A model generated the notes under the pieces. It did not search any database. It had not been told where the DNA came from and worked only from the letters and a program-made list of their open reading frames with translations. From Phaeobacter sp. QD34_24 (GTDB taxonomy: Bacteria; Pseudomonadota; Alphaproteobacteria; Rhodobacterales; Rhodobacteraceae): a DNA stretch of 64,000 bases. Below, one piece after another: positions 53,939 through 64,000 of the stretch; positions within the stretch are counted from its first letter, which is position 1, and the number at the start of each line of letters is the position of its first letter. The translations under genes and the position numbers were made by a program. The DNA is taken from the NCBI RefSeq assembly GCF_028890115.1, contig NZ_JARCJD010000001.1, positions 1 to 64,000 on the forward strand. The letters run 5' to 3'.

Positions 53939-55447
53939 ATGATCTCGATATTTGACAAAGGCGCCTTTGCGCCCTGCCCCGCCCCCTTCAACCTGGCCGC
54001 CCATGTGTTGCGCCCCGCCGTCGATCACCCCGGCAAGATCGCCCTGGAGGTGCTTGGGCAAACCGCGTCCCAGATCTGGAGCTACGCCGATCTGGAGGCC
54101 GCCGTGCGGGGCACCGGCACCGGCCTGCTGGAGGCTGGCCTGCAGCCCGGCGATATCGTGCTGATGCGTCTTGGCAATACGGTCGACTTTCCCATCGCCT
54201 ATCTTGGTGCCATCGCAGCCGGGATCATCCCCGTTCCCACCTCATCGCAGCTGACACCGCCGGAAATTGCCAAGATGGTCGCGGAACTGGATGTTGCAGC
54301 CGTGTTGCGCGATCCCGCCGTGGCCTCGACCGAACACCGCAAGGAGATCCCCCTGGAGGATTTGACGGCAATGCGCAGCCTGCCGCCCTGTGACTATCAG
54401 ATGGGCGACCCGGAGCGGCTGGCCTACGTGGTCTATACCTCCGGCACCAGTGGCAAGCCACGCGCCGTGGCCCATGCCCACCGGGCGATCTGGGCGCGGC
54501 AAATGATGATCCGCGACTGGTACGACCTCACCGAAACCGACCGGCTGCTGCATGCGGGCGCCTTCAACTGGACCTTCACCCTTGGCACCGGGCTGATGGA
54601 TCCCTGGGCCATGGGCGCCACCGCCCTGATCCCCGAGCCGGAGACAGACCCCACTGCAATACCAGCCTTGCTGCGCCAGTATCAGGCGACGATTTTCGCC
54701 GCTGCACCAGGAGTTTATCGAAAGATCCTCAGCCAAGGTGGCGATCTGAGCATTCCAAGCCTGCGTCATGGGCTATGCGCCGGAGAGAAACTGTCGCAGC
54801 ACCTATCCGAGCAGTGGCGCCAGCACAGCGAAACCGCGCTCTATGAAGCCTATGGCATGTCGGAATGCTCCACCTTCATTTCCGCCTCCCCGGCCCATCC
54901 CGCGCGCGGCGATGCCCTGGGCCAGCCGCAGCCCGGGCGCCGGGTCGCCATCCTTGGCCCCGATGGCCCGGTGCCGCAGGGTACCGAAGGCACCATTGCC
55001 GTTCACCGCAGCGATCCAGGCCTCATGCTGGGCTATCTGAACGCGCCGGAAGAGACCGAGGCCCGCATGCAGGGAGAGTGGTTCCTGACCGGCGATCAAG
55101 GCGCCATGGCCGTTGATGGCCAGGTGACCTATCTGGGCCGGGCCGATGACATGATGAACGCGGGCGGGTTCCGGGTGTCTCCCATCGAGGTGGAAACGGT
55201 CCTGGCCACCCATCCGGATATTGCCCAGGTGGGCGTGGCCTCGGTCGAGGTTAAGGCAGACACCCATATTATCGTCGCCTTTTACACAGGCACTCACGTT
55301 ATCGCGACCGAGGCGCTTATGGACTTTGCCTCCTCCCGGCTTGCCCGGTACAAGCAACCGCGTGCCTATGTGCATCTGGACGCCCTGCCCACGGGCGCCA
55401 ACGGCAAACTTCTGCGCCGCGCCCTGCCCGCCTATTTCGAAGGATAA
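53939..55447 (+). CDS. AMP-dependent acyl-CoA synthetase/ligase
   Basis: A 502-residue ANL-superfamily adenylating enzyme. It has the phosphate loop YTSGTSGKPRAVAH, the adenine-binding YEAYGMSECS, the motif WFLTGDQGAM, the hinge YLGRADDMMNAGGFRVSP and the catalytic lysine in TGANGKLLRR. It should activate a carboxylic acid (aromatic or medium chain) as the CoA thioester; the exact acid is not readable. It is controlled presumably by the divergent XRE-cupin protein and followed after seven bases by the FrnE-like gene. Confidence 0.9.
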   Translation: MISIFDKGAFAPCPAPFNLAAHVLRPAVDHPGKIALEVLGQTASQIWSYADLEAAVRGTGTGLLEAGLQPGDIVLMRLGNTVDFPIAYLGAIAAGIIPVPTSSQLTPPEIAKMVAELDVAAVLRDPAVASTEHRKEIPLEDLTAMRSLPPCDYQMGDPERLAYVVYTSGTSGKPRAVAHAHRAIWARQMMIRDWYDLTETDRLLHAGAFNWTFTLGTGLMDPWAMGATALIPEPETDPTAIPALLRQYQATIFAAAPGVYRKILSQGGDLSIPSLRHGLCAGEKLSQHLSEQWRQHSETALYEAYGMSECSTFISASPAHPARGDALGQPQPGRRVAILGPDGPVPQGTEGTIAVHRSDPGLMLGYLNAPEETEARMQGEWFLTGDQGAMAVDGQVTYLGRADDMMNAGGFRVSPIEVETVLATHPDIAQVGVASVEVKADTHIIVAFYTGTHVIATEALMDFASSRLARYKQPRAYVHLDALPTGANGKLLRRALPAYFEG

Positions 55448-55454
55448 CCGCCCC

Positions 55455-56123
55455 ATGACGCAACTCCCCACGGTCAAGCTCGACATTCTTTCGGATCCGA
55501 TCTGCCCCTGGTGCTATATCGGCAAGACCCACCTCGACAAGGCGCTGGCCGAGGTGCCGGACCATCCCTTTGTGATCGAATGGCATCCGTTCCAGCTCAA
55601 CCCCGAGATGCCCGTAGAAGGCATGGACCGGCGCGCCTATCTGGAAGGCAAGTTCGGCGGCAAGGAGGCGGCCGTACGCGCCTATGCCCCGGTGGTGGAA
55701 CATGCTGAAAAAGCGGGGCTTTCGATCGATTTTGAGGCCATGCAGCGCACCCCGAACACGCTGGATGCGCACCGGCTGATCCATTGGGCCGGGATCGAAG
55801 GCAAGCAGACCGCCGCGGTGGATGCCCTGTTCGAGGCCTATTTCACCAAAGGACAGGATATCGGCGATCACGGCACCCTGGCCGATATCGCCGCAGAGAT
55901 CGGCATGGACCGGGACGTGGTGCTGAAACTGCTGGAGGGTGACAGCGACCGCGACGCGATCCAGTCCCGCGATGCCCATTCCCGCAAGATGGGGGTGAAT
56001 TCGGTGCCGACCTTCGTTGTGGCAAATCAGCACGCAGTTCCCGGCGCCCAGCCGCCCGAGTTGTGGAAGCAGGTCATCGCCGATATCATGGAGCAGATAA
56101 AGGCCGCGCCCCAAGCCGAGTGA
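55455..56123 (+). CDS. DsbA-family oxidoreductase, FrnE/2-hydroxychromene-carboxylate isomerase-like
   Basis: A 222-residue cytoplasmic thioredoxin-fold protein. The CPWCY motif stands near residue 17 (LDILSDPICPWCYIGKTHLDKAL), followed by EWHPFQLNPEMPVEGMDRRAYL and the cis-proline region GVNSVPTFVVANQHAVPGAQ, typical of FrnE. Family members act as polyketide isomerases or oxidative-stress oxidoreductases; the substrate is not known. No signal peptide. Seven bases after the ligase gene and 13 bases before the channel gene. Confidence 0.88.
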   Translation: MTQLPTVKLDILSDPICPWCYIGKTHLDKALAEVPDHPFVIEWHPFQLNPEMPVEGMDRRAYLEGKFGGKEAAVRAYAPVVEHAEKAGLSIDFEAMQRTPNTLDAHRLIHWAGIEGKQTAAVDALFEAYFTKGQDIGDHGTLADIAAEIGMDRDVVLKLLEGDSDRDAIQSRDAHSRKMGVNSVPTFVVANQHAVPGAQPPELWKQVIADIMEQIKAAPQAE

Positions 56124-56136
56124 TGCTCTAGAGGTC

Positions 56137-56517
56137 ATGCAGTTCAAACGTTCCAGCATCTTTGCGACCCTGATCGGGATCATCGCGCTCAGCACGGTTT
56201 TCTTCCATTACGCCGAAGGCTGGAACTGGCTGGACAGCCTGTTCTTCACTGTGGTGACCATATCCACCGTGGGCTACGGAAATTTTGTGCCAGTCACGGC
56301 CGCCGGCAAGATCGGAACGATTATCCTGATCTGCAGCGGGCTTGGTGTTTTTGCCTTGGCCGTGCGTGAATTCGCGCTCTACCAGATCCAAAAACGCGAA
56401 GAGCACAGCGAATGGCTGGTGGCCCACCTTGGCCGCCACAACAGCGCCGATCCTCCCGGTCCGGCCAACGAGGATGATTGCCCGGATCCCGCGCCCTTTG
56501 AGCCCGGCCAGAACTGA
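56137..56517 (+). CDS. Two-helix potassium channel protein
   Basis: A 126-residue membrane protein with two transmembrane helices (about 9-25 and 58-76) around a pore loop with the selectivity filter TVGYGN. This is the KcsA/Ion_trans_2 type and should form a tetrameric K+ channel. The C-terminal 45 residues are polar and probably cytoplasmic; there is no RCK/TrkA regulatory domain. It follows the FrnE-like gene closely, but a functional link is unclear. Confidence 0.88.
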   Translation: MQFKRSSIFATLIGIIALSTVFFHYAEGWNWLDSLFFTVVTISTVGYGNFVPVTAAGKIGTIILICSGLGVFALAVREFALYQIQKREEHSEWLVAHLGRHNSADPPGPANEDDCPDPAPFEPGQN

Positions 56518-56667
56518 GCGCAAGGCTTGATCGCCCAACAGCAATGCACAGAACCCTGTGCGATGGGTGTTCTGGCCCCTCTCAAGAAAACGTGATACCG
56601 GCCCCTAGGCGCCGCCCGAATTGGATCCGATTTCCGCATCCTTTCGAAGTGGCGCAAGAGGTCACTT

Positions 56668-57891
56668 ATGTCAGATTCCATTTCCAAATCGGGTGCAAAC
56701 CCGATGTCCAAAGGTGAATTCATCGCCTTGATCGCGATGATGTTTGCCACCATTGCCTTTTCGATCGATGCCATGCTGCCGGCCCTGCCGGAAATCGGGG
56801 AGACACTCAGCCCCGACAATGTGAACCGCGCCCAGCTGATCATTACCTCCTTTGTTCTGGGCATGGGGATCGGTACCTTCTTCACGGGTCCGCTTTCCGA
56901 TGCCTTTGGCCGCAAACCCGTTATTTTTGCGGGTGTGCTCCTCTATATCCTCTCCGCCTTCGCGGCCTGGGCGGCGCAGTCGCTGGAGCTGGCGCTGCTG
57001 GCGCGTTTGACCATGGGCTTGGGCGCCGCCGGGCCAAGGGTTGTGGCCATGGCCGTGGTGCGGGACATGTATTCAGGGCGCGAAATGGCGCGGGTCGTCT
57101 CCATCGCGATGATGATTTTCACCCTGGTGCCCGCCATCGCGCCGATGCTTGGCACCGGGATCATCCTGCTTTCCGACTGGCGCGGTATTTTCCTGGCATT
57201 TGCGGGTTTTGCGGTGATTATCGCCCTTTGGGTCGGTGCCCGCCTGCCGGAAACCCTGGCCCAAAGCGATAGGCGCCCGATGCGCATTGCCCTGATGCTG
57301 GCGGCCTTGCAGGAAATGATCGCCCATCCCACCGTGCGCCTGTCGATCCTGGCGCAATGCCTGTGCCTGGGCATGCTGTTCACCATGATCACCCTGGTCC
57401 AGCCCGCCTATGACGTGGTGTTTGATCGGGCCGAGAGCTTTCCCTTCTGGTTCTTTGCCATCGCCCTCGTTTCGGGCACCGGGAGCCTGCTGAACGCGGT
57501 TCTGGTGGTGCGCCTGGGCATGCGCCGGATGGTCACCATGGCGCTGGCGGCGCAGATCCTTCTGTCCGCGGCAATGCTGGTGCTGGAAATGCTGCCCCTG
57601 GGCGATAGCCTGGCCTTTGGCCTATTTGTGGCCTGGCAGACCAGCGTGTTCTTCATGGCGGGCGTCACCCTGGGTAATCTCAATGCCATGGCGATGGAGC
57701 CGATGGGCCATATCGCCGGCATGGCGGCCTCTGTCATGGGCGCGATTTCAACCGTCGCCGCAGCCGCCATTGCGGCGCCTGTCGGCCTTTTGTTCGACGG
57801 CTCATTGGTGCCGCTGACCGCAGGCATCTTTGCCATGGCCACAGTCGGGTTTTTCGTGATGCTGCACATGGCCCGGGTGGAAGACCGCTAA
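56668..57891 (+). CDS. Multidrug efflux MFS transporter, Bcr/CflA family
   Basis: A 407-residue inner-membrane drug:proton antiporter with 12 expected helices. Bcr/CflA features: FSIDAMLPALPEIGETL in helix 1, the motif-A loop GPLSDAFGRKPVIFAG and MGLGAAGPRVVAMAVVRDMYSG. The substrate range is unknown. No regulator is adjacent. A terminator follows 22 bases after the stop codon. Confidence 0.9.
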   Translation: MSDSISKSGANPMSKGEFIALIAMMFATIAFSIDAMLPALPEIGETLSPDNVNRAQLIITSFVLGMGIGTFFTGPLSDAFGRKPVIFAGVLLYILSAFAAWAAQSLELALLARLTMGLGAAGPRVVAMAVVRDMYSGREMARVVSIAMMIFTLVPAIAPMLGTGIILLSDWRGIFLAFAGFAVIIALWVGARLPETLAQSDRRPMRIALMLAALQEMIAHPTVRLSILAQCLCLGMLFTMITLVQPAYDVVFDRAESFPFWFFAIALVSGTGSLLNAVLVVRLGMRRMVTMALAAQILLSAAMLVLEMLPLGDSLAFGLFVAWQTSVFFMAGVTLGNLNAMAMEPMGHIAGMAASVMGAISTVAAAAIAAPVGLLFDGSLVPLTAGIFAMATVGFFVMLHMARVEDR

Positions 57892-57912
57892 CCTGTCTCG
57901 GGGATGATGGTC

Positions 57913-57943
57913 ACGCCTCTCCCATAGTGTGGAGAGGCGTTTT
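57913..57943. terminator. Terminator between the MFS gene and mfd
   Basis: Perfect 10-bp stem acgcctctcc (57913-57922) and ggagaggcgt (57931-57940) with an 8-base loop and T4 on the plus strand. Confidence 0.88.
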
Positions 57944-57963
57944 ATCCCATAGCCTGCCAGGGT

Positions 57964-60900
57964 TCACTGACCGCTCGCCTTGGCCTTCTTCTTTTCTGCA
58001 ATGGCCTTTTCGGCAAGGTCCCGGGCAATGGCAAAGGCGCCCTTGATCTTGTCGCTCTCTTTCTTCCAGTCCCGCCGCACGACGATCTTGTTGTCCTTGA
58101 CCTTGGCAAGCCCCTTTTGATCCTGGATGAAGGAAACCAGCCCTTCGGGAGAGGCGAACTTGTCGTTGTGGAACTGGATCGTTGCGCCCTTTGGCCCGCC
58201 ATCCAGTTTTGCGATCCCGGCCCGTTTGCACATCGCCTTGATGCGAACAACCAGCAGCAAGGTATTGACCTCTTTCGGCAATTTCCCAAAACGGTCGATC
58301 AGTTCGGCGGCAAACCCCTCCAGCTCTACCTTGGTGGTGAGCGAGGACAGGCGGCGATAAAGGCCAAGACGCACATCCAGATCGGGCACGTAGTCTTCGG
58401 GGATCAGCACCGGCACGCCCAGATTGATCTGCGGTGCCCATTGGTCCTCGGTCTCCGATAGCCCCTCCAGCTCACCGGATTTGATCTTGGCGATCGCCTC
58501 TTCCAGCATGGATTGATAAAGCTCATAGCCCACATCCCGCATCTGGCCGGACTGTTCCTCACCCAGGAGGTTACCTGCACCGCGGATATCAAGATCCTGA
58601 CTTGCAAGGGTAAAACCTGCACCAAGCGTGTCGAGCGAGCCCAGGACCTTCAGTCGTTTCTCGGCCGTTGCGGTCAGCCGCGCGCGGGGTTTGGTGGTGA
58701 GGTACGCATAGGCGCGGGTTTTCGAGCGCCCCACCCGGCCGCGGATCTGATAGAGCTGCGCCAGGCCGAACATATCGGCGCGATGCACCACCATGGTGTT
58801 GGCGGTCGGGATGTCGAGGCCGGATTCTACGATGGTTGTGGCCAAGAGGATATCGTATTTGCCGTCATAGAAGGCGTTCATCCGGTCATCCAGCTCGCCG
58901 GCCGCCATTTGGCCATGGGCCACCACATAGGTGAGTTCGGGCAGCTGTTGCATCAGGAACTCCTCGATCTCTGCCAGGTCCGAAATACGCGGCACCACGT
59001 AGAAACTCTGCCCGCCGCGATAATGTTCGCGCAAGAGCCCCTCGCGGATGGTGACCGCGTCAAATTCACTGACATAGGTGCGGATCGCCAGCCGGTCCAC
59101 CGGCGGGGTGCCGATGATCGACAGGTCACGCACGCCCGTCAGGCTCAGCTGCAGGGTCCGCGGGATCGGGGTTGCCGTCAGGGTCAGCACGTGGATGTCG
59201 CTGCGCAGCTGTTTCAGGCGTTCCTTGTGACCAACCCCGAAATGCTGTTCCTCGTCGATGATCAGCAACCCGAGGTTCTGGAACTTGATCCCCTTGGCCA
59301 AAAGCGCATGGGTGCCGATCACGATATCGACGGTGCCGCGTGCCATGCCTTCCCGGGTCTTGGCGGCGTCCTTGGCGCTAACAAAACGCGACAACTGCCT
59401 GACTTCCAATGGAAAGCCCCTGAAACGCTCCTTAAATGAGGCCGCGTGCTGCCGTGCCAGCAGGGTTGTGGGCGCAATCACCGCCACCTGCACACCCGAC
59501 ATGGCCGCGACAAAGGCCGCGCGCATGGCGACCTCGGTCTTGCCAAAGCCAACATCGCCACAGACCAGCCGGTCCATCGGGCGGCCCGAGGTCATATCCT
59601 CCATCACGTCCTTGATCGCGGTCAGCTGGTCGTCGGTCTCCTGATAGGGGAAGCGGGCCGAGAACTCCTCCCAGGCGTGCGGCGGCGGATCCATGATCGG
59701 CGCCTTGCGTAGGGCACGTTCGGCGGCGATCCGGATCAGCCGGTCGGCCATCTCGCGGATGCGTTCCTTCAGCTTGGCCTTCTTGGCCTGCCAGGCGCCG
59801 CCGCCGAGACGGTCCAGAAGCCCTTCGTCGTGGCCGTATTTGCTGAGGAGTTCGATATTCTCCACCGGCAGGTACAGCTTGGCCTCTTCGGCGTATTCCA
59901 GGGCCAGGCATTCATGCGCCGCCCCGGCCGCCGTGATCACCTCCAGCCCCATGTAGCGGCCAATCCCGTGATCCACATGCACCACAAGATCCCCGGGAGA
60001 GAGCGACTGCGCCTCGGTCAGGAAGTTTTCCGCCTTGCGGCGTTTCTTCGGCGCGCGGATCAACCGGTCCCCCAGCACATCCTGCTCCGAGATCACCGTC
60101 ATATCCGGGGCTTCGAACCCGTGTTCCAGCGCCCAGACCGCCAGATGCAGGCCGGATTTGCCAATGCGGGTGCCATCCATCACCGGGATTGCCTCGGCCA
60201 GGCCCTCATCCTCGATCAATCCCGTGAGCCGTTCGCGTGCCCCTTCGGAATAGGAGGCGATCACGACCGGCCCCTTCTGCATGCGGGATTTAATGTGATC
60301 CGCCAAGGCCCCGAATAGGCTGATGTTTTCCTGCTGCCGTTCCGGCGCGAAATTGCGCCCGATCCGCCCGGCGGCATCCACCACACCCGGGCCAGAGGCC
60401 TGCGCCAGAGGGTGGAACTGTATGGTGCGGTGATCGGCTGTTGCCGCCTCCCAGGCCGCATCGTCCAGGTACAGAAGGCCCGGTGGGGTCGGCTTGTAGA
60501 CCGTATCCATCCGCCCCTTCTGGGCCATCGCCAGCTTGCGGGTCTCATACTGGTCTGCAACGCTGTCCCAGCGCGCCAGCCGCGCCGGGGTCACCTGATC
60601 GTCCAGCGTGATCGAGGCCTTCGGCAGATAGTCGAACAGGGTTTCCAGGTTTTCATGAAAGAACGGCAGCCAATGTTCGATCCCCTGATGTTTACGCCCC
60701 GCACTTACCGCCTCGTACAGCGGGTCGTCGGTTCCGGTCGCGCCAAATTCGATACGGTAGTTCTGCCGGAAGCGGGTGATTGCCGCCTCGTCCAGGATCA
60801 CCTCGGAGACGGGCGCCAGCTCGATCAGGTCCAGCTTTTCCGTGGTCCGTTGCGTGGCCGGATCAAACCGGCGTGCCCCATCCAGAACATCGCCAAACAG

Positions 60901-61425
60901 ATCCAGCCGAACCGGGCCTGCGTCGCCGGGCGGAAAGATATCGATGATGCCCCCGCGAATGGCGTAATCGCCCGGCTCCATCACCGTGGGGCTTTGGGAA
61001 AACCCCATTCGAACCAGGAAGTTGCGCAGCGCTTCTTCATCAATCCGCTGGTCCACCCGGGCGGTAAAGGCGGCCTCGCGCAGGACCGAGCGTGCGGGCA
61101 CCCGTTGGCTGGCGGCATTGAGCGTGGTCAGCAGCACGAACTCTTTCGGCATCTGATGCACAAGCGCGGCCAGCGTAGCCATGCGCGCGGCAGAGATATC
61201 CGCATTGGGAGAGACGCGATCGTACGGCAGGCAATCCCAGCCGGGAAAGACAAAGATCGGCAGATGCGGGGCAAAAAACGCCAATGCGGCGCGCATCGCC
61301 TCCATCCGCTTGTCATCGCGGGCAACATGCAGCACCGGACCGCCGGATTTCTCCACCTCTTTCAGGATCAGCCGGGCGTCATAGCCTTCGGGCGCGCCGC
61401 CCATGGTCACTGCACGCTGCGTCAT
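57964..61425 (-). CDS. mfd: Transcription-repair coupling factor
   Basis: An 1153-residue SF2 DNA translocase that removes stalled RNA polymerase and recruits UvrA. It has the N-terminal UvrB-like region (residues 1-400), the RNA-polymerase-interaction domain near 470-560 ([17 protein letters not shown]), the Walker [51 protein letters not shown], and a C-terminal D7/TRCF domain. ATG at 61425 ([16 protein letters not shown]) has GGGAG about ten bases upstream; the 28 extra residues of the longer frame are not family-like. Confidence 0.95.
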   Translation of the reverse strand: MTQRAVTMGGAPEGYDARLILKEVEKSGGPVLHVARDDKRMEAMRAALAFFAPHLPIFVFPGWDCLPYDRVSPNADISAARMATLAALVHQMPKEFVLLTTLNAASQRVPARSVLREAAFTARVDQRIDEEALRNFLVRMGFSQSPTVMEPGDYAIRGGIIDIFPPGDAGPVRLDLFGDVLDGARRFDPATQRTTEKLDLIELAPVSEVILDEAAITRFRQNYRIEFGATGTDDPLYEAVSAGRKHQGIEHWLPFFHENLETLFDYLPKASITLDDQVTPARLARWDSVADQYETRKLAMAQKGRMDTVYKPTPPGLLYLDDAAWEAATADHRTIQFHPLAQASGPGVVDAAGRIGRNFAPERQQENISLFGALADHIKSRMQKGPVVIASYSEGARERLTGLIEDEGLAEAIPVMDGTRIGKSGLHLAVWALEHGFEAPDMTVISEQDVLGDRLIRAPKKRRKAENFLTEAQSLSPGDLVVHVDHGIGRYMGLEVITAAGAAHECLALEYAEEAKLYLPVENIELLSKYGHDEGLLDRLGGGAWQAKKAKLKERIREMADRLIRIAAERALRKAPIMDPPPHAWEEFSARFPYQETDDQLTAIKDVMEDMTSGRPMDRLVCGDVGFGKTEVAMRAAFVAAMSGVQVAVIAPTTLLARQHAASFKERFRGFPLEVRQLSRFVSAKDAAKTREGMARGTVDIVIGTHALLAKGIKFQNLGLLIIDEEQHFGVGHKERLKQLRSDIHVLTLTATPIPRTLQLSLTGVRDLSIIGTPPVDRLAIRTYVSEFDAVTIREGLLREHYRGGQSFYVVPRISDLAEIEEFLMQQLPELTYVVAHGQMAAGELDDRMNAFYDGKYDILLATTIVESGLDIPTANTMVVHRADMFGLAQLYQIRGRVGRSKTRAYAYLTTKPRARLTATAEKRLKVLGSLDTLGAGFTLASQDLDIRGAGNLLGEEQSGQMRDVGYELYQSMLEEAIAKIKSGELEGLSETEDQWAPQINLGVPVLIPEDYVPDLDVRLGLYRRLSSLTTKVELEGFAAELIDRFGKLPKEVNTLLLVVRIKAMCKRAGIAKLDGGPKGATIQFHNDKFASPEGLVSFIQDQKGLAKVKDNKIVVRRDWKKESDKIKGAFAIARDLAEKAIAEKKKAKASGQ

Positions 61426-61466
61426 GCTACCTGTCTCCCTTTTTTCAAACGCATCGTAGCGGCGGG

Positions 61467-61991
61467 TTACCCAAAAACGCCTAAGTGAAGGTTCTGATAC
61501 ATACCCCACATCGCGGTCACGAAGATCGAAATCATGCCAAGGAACTGGATGACAAAGCGGGAGGTTGCAAGCCTGCGATACAGCGCCTCCTCCCGTGGGT
61601 CATCGGCGCGGATCGCACGGGCCGTGATCAGGTTGATCAGCCCCACGATGGCCATGGGAAACATCAGCAGAAACACGGCCTGGGCGAACTCCACCATCAG
61701 CAAGAACCCCAAGGTGGCCAGTGACGAGAGCACGAAACAGGCGATCCCAAGAAGCCAAATTCCAGCATTTTCAGCCACATAAAGGATCCTGTTGACATTG
61801 ATCCGCACCAGATCCTCAAGATCCTGTGCCGACTGCCCCTGGGCCTTGCGGGCGCGATGCACCATGTCGAAGGGCACGCCGAGGATCCAATGGCTTGCCG
61901 ACGACCACATCACGGCCAAGGCAATCCAATACCAGAGGTTGGAAAAGGATCTGAGATCGATCATCTCGGTCAATGTCTGCAGCAGATCCAC
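61467..61991 (-). CDS. Four-helix membrane protein of Rhodobacteraceae
   Basis: A 174-residue membrane protein with about four hydrophobic helices (residues 17-36, 75-95, 97-120, 145-165). NLWYWIALAVMWSSASHWILGVP is strongly conserved, as I recall, in Rhodobacteraceae proteins that databases label 'component of SufBCD complex'; nothing here supports that label and no suf genes are near. It lies 41 bases before mfd on the same strand and is divergent from hemB. Confidence 0.75.
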   Translation of the reverse strand: MDLLQTLTEMIDLRSFSNLWYWIALAVMWSSASHWILGVPFDMVHRARKAQGQSAQDLEDLVRINVNRILYVAENAGIWLLGIACFVLSSLATLGFLLMVEFAQAVFLLMFPMAIVGLINLITARAIRADDPREEALYRRLATSRFVIQFLGMISIFVTAMWGMYQNLHLGVFG

Positions 61992-62158
61992 CCCGGCGCC
62001 CCTTTGTGAACGGTTTTCCTGTGGCGCCCTATATCAACCGGTCAGCCCGGTTGCACAAGCCCCGCAGCATGCGACCGCATGTTCGCGACGAATGTGCCAC
62101 TTGCAAGGGCGCCGTGTTCCATGCGACCCAAGAGCAGCAAACAAGACGAGAGATCCAG

Positions 62159-63157
<999 letters not shown>

Positions 63158-63171
63158 CAGGCGTTCCCGCA

Positions 63172-63234
63172 GCAGAAAGCCGCCGAGGATCTGCCACCCG
63201 GAAAGGTGGTGGATGACAGGCGGCGGCTTTCTGC
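63172..63234. repeat. Long two-part hairpin after hemB
   Basis: Perfect 14-bp arms gcagaaagccgccg (63172-63185) and cggcggctttctgc (63221-63234) enclose an inner 5-bp stem ccacc/ggtgg (63194-63209). There is no T-run, so it may be a Rho-independent-like mRNA end stabiliser, a palindromic repeat element, or a structured leader of the next gene. Confidence 0.7.
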
Positions 63235-63322
63235 TTATAGTCCCGCCAGAGCCGGTCAACCGGCCTTGCACGATGCAGCTTCGACCAAAAAGCTTCGACA
63301 CTCAGAGCGACAGGCAATTCAC

Positions 63323-63898
63323 ATGAGCAAACAGTTCACATCCGGCGTCACACGCCGTGGTTTCACCTTGGGTCTATTGGCCGGGACCGGGGCCATGGCC
63401 GCCTGCGGAAACGGTGTTGGCAATAGCAACGCGGCAACCATCGATGCCCGCGTCGATGCCACCCTCAACCAGATGTACCGCGAATACCCCAACACCATCG
63501 ATCTGGCGGAAAAATCCACCGGCATGCTGGTGATGCCGCTGGTGACGGAAGCCGGCTTCCTGGTTGGCGGCGCCTATGGGCGCGGGGCGCTCCGGATCAA
63601 TGGCGTCACGGTGGATTACTATTCCACGGTCAAGGGCAATGCCGGCCTGCAGATCGGCGCGCAGCAATATGCGCATGTGCTGTTCTTCATGACCGACAAC
63701 GCCCTGGCCGGGTTCCGTCGCTCTTCCGGCTGGGCCGCTGGCGCCGATCTGGAATATGTGGTGCGCGACGATGGCAACTCCCTGGCGGCGGACACCAATA
63801 CGCTGACCTCCCCGATCCTGGCAGCGGTCTTTGCCCAGGCGGGCCTGCGGATCGGTGCCACGCTGGAAGGCACCAAATACACCCGTATCATTCCCTGA
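63323..63898 (+). CDS. SYLF/YSC84-domain Tat lipoprotein
   Basis: A 191-residue protein with a twin-arginine lipoprotein signal: VTRRGFTLGLLAGTGAMAACG with the lipidation cysteine at residue 28. The mature part is a SYLF (YSC84) lipid-binding domain: TLNQMYREYPNTIDLAEKSTGMLVMP, VGGAYGRGALRINGVTVDYYSTVKG and GLQIGAQQYAHVLFFMTDNAL. It probably sits on a membrane surface and binds lipids; the role in bacteria is unknown. CAGG is nine bases before the ATG. Confidence 0.9.
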   Translation: MSKQFTSGVTRRGFTLGLLAGTGAMAACGNGVGNSNAATIDARVDATLNQMYREYPNTIDLAEKSTGMLVMPLVTEAGFLVGGAYGRGALRINGVTVDYYSTVKGNAGLQIGAQQYAHVLFFMTDNALAGFRRSSGWAAGADLEYVVRDDGNSLAADTNTLTSPILAAVFAQAGLRIGATLEGTKYTRIIP

Positions 63899-63926
63899 TC
63901 TTCGGGAAACCTTCTTTAAAAACAAT

Positions 63927-63953
63927 GGCGCGCCCGAAAGAGGCACGCCTTTT
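63927..63953 (+). terminator. Terminator of the SYLF lipoprotein gene
   Basis: Stem ggcgcgcc (63927-63934) and ggcacgcc (63942-63949), one mismatch, then T4; 28 bases past the stop codon. Confidence 0.6.
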
Positions 63954-64000
63954 CAGTATGTTATCTTTGGTTTCTCAACCCGCGCTGCGCAGGCGTTTGA

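Noticed and set aside
61973-62158. 62-residue N-terminal extension of HemB
   Set aside because: The segment is not HemB-like, overlaps the divergent gene start, and a reasonable ribosome binding site precedes the ATG at 62159.

Overview
This window is ordinary, gene-dense chromosome from an alphaproteobacterium of the Rhodobacteraceae, most likely the marine Roseobacter group (Ruegeria/Phaeobacter/Leisingera-like). The support is high GC, a plant-type (class II) DAHP synthase, PstA/PstC with long N-terminal extensions, an Usg protein, an IalB-family protein, CtaA, a two-gene pseudouridine cassette and a Liv-type transporter. I see no phage, transposon, integron, CRISPR array, rRNA or broken gene. 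All product names come from reading motifs and remembered family features; no database search was possible.

Layout. 1-2.3 kb: a small DUF1493-like protein and a SulP transporter. 3-5.2 kb: glutaryl-CoA dehydrogenase with a divergent LysR regulator. 5.3-16.2 kb: a long minus-strand block, yicC-gmk-gamma carbonic anhydrase-trans-sulfuration enzyme-phoR-pstSCAB-phoU-phoB, with a clear three-repeat Pho box before pstS. 16.3-21.2 kb: PAS protein, DAHP synthase, GlxA/AraC regulator, PQQ-type sugar dehydrogenase. 21.3-26.6 kb: a complete five-gene Liv ABC transporter. 26.7-29.3 kb: HerA-like ATPase, a 490-bp intergenic stretch with tandem small-RNA signatures, and an IalB-family protein. 29.5-34.7 kb: an envelope cluster, L,D-transpeptidase-LpxD-ACP-ketoacyl synthase, with a divergent MepK-like M15 protein. 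34.9-35.2 kb: tRNA-Arg(CCG) and tRNA-Gly(CCC). 35.4-39.4 kb: thioesterase, zwf-pgl, a radical SAM protein and Usg. 39.5-46.3 kb: gyrA, a DUF6614-like protein, an M32 carboxypeptidase, ctaA and a TrmJ-like methyltransferase. 46.4-49.8 kb: ThiE-like protein, psuK-psuG, DUF502 protein. 49.9-53.2 kb: 3-hydroxybutyrate dehydrogenase, a candidate antisense-oriented sRNA, an orphan YejA-like binding protein and a small unknown protein. 53.2-57.9 kb: XRE-cupin regulator divergent from acyl-CoA ligase, FrnE-like protein and a K+ channel, then a Bcr/CflA exporter. 58-63.9 kb: mfd, a small membrane protein, hemB and a SYLF lipoprotein.

How the genes work together. Phosphate limitation is sensed and answered by one contiguous unit (PhoR/PhoB, PstSCAB, PhoU). 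The envelope cluster pairs a 3-3 cross-link maker (L,D-transpeptidase) with a likely 3-3 cross-link cutter (YcbK/MepK-like), and the same strand continues into an LpxD-ACP-ketoacyl-synthase trio that may make and transfer a dedicated acyl chain. zwf-pgl form the entry to the Entner-Doudoroff/pentose-phosphate route, and their genes overlap by four bases. psuK-psuG salvage pseudouridine.

The least explained parts of the window are non-coding. At 28.3-28.6 kb there are two or three terminator-ended RNA-like structures in a row; the first is a 12-bp stem whose G-U pairs are only stable in a plus-strand transcript. At 50.79-50.90 kb a near-consensus promoter with a 17-bp spacer, a 7-bp hairpin and a strong terminator together look like a 75-nt minus-strand sRNA gene. 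I did not find a clearly new multi-gene system; the best novelty candidates are these RNAs and the envelope operon.
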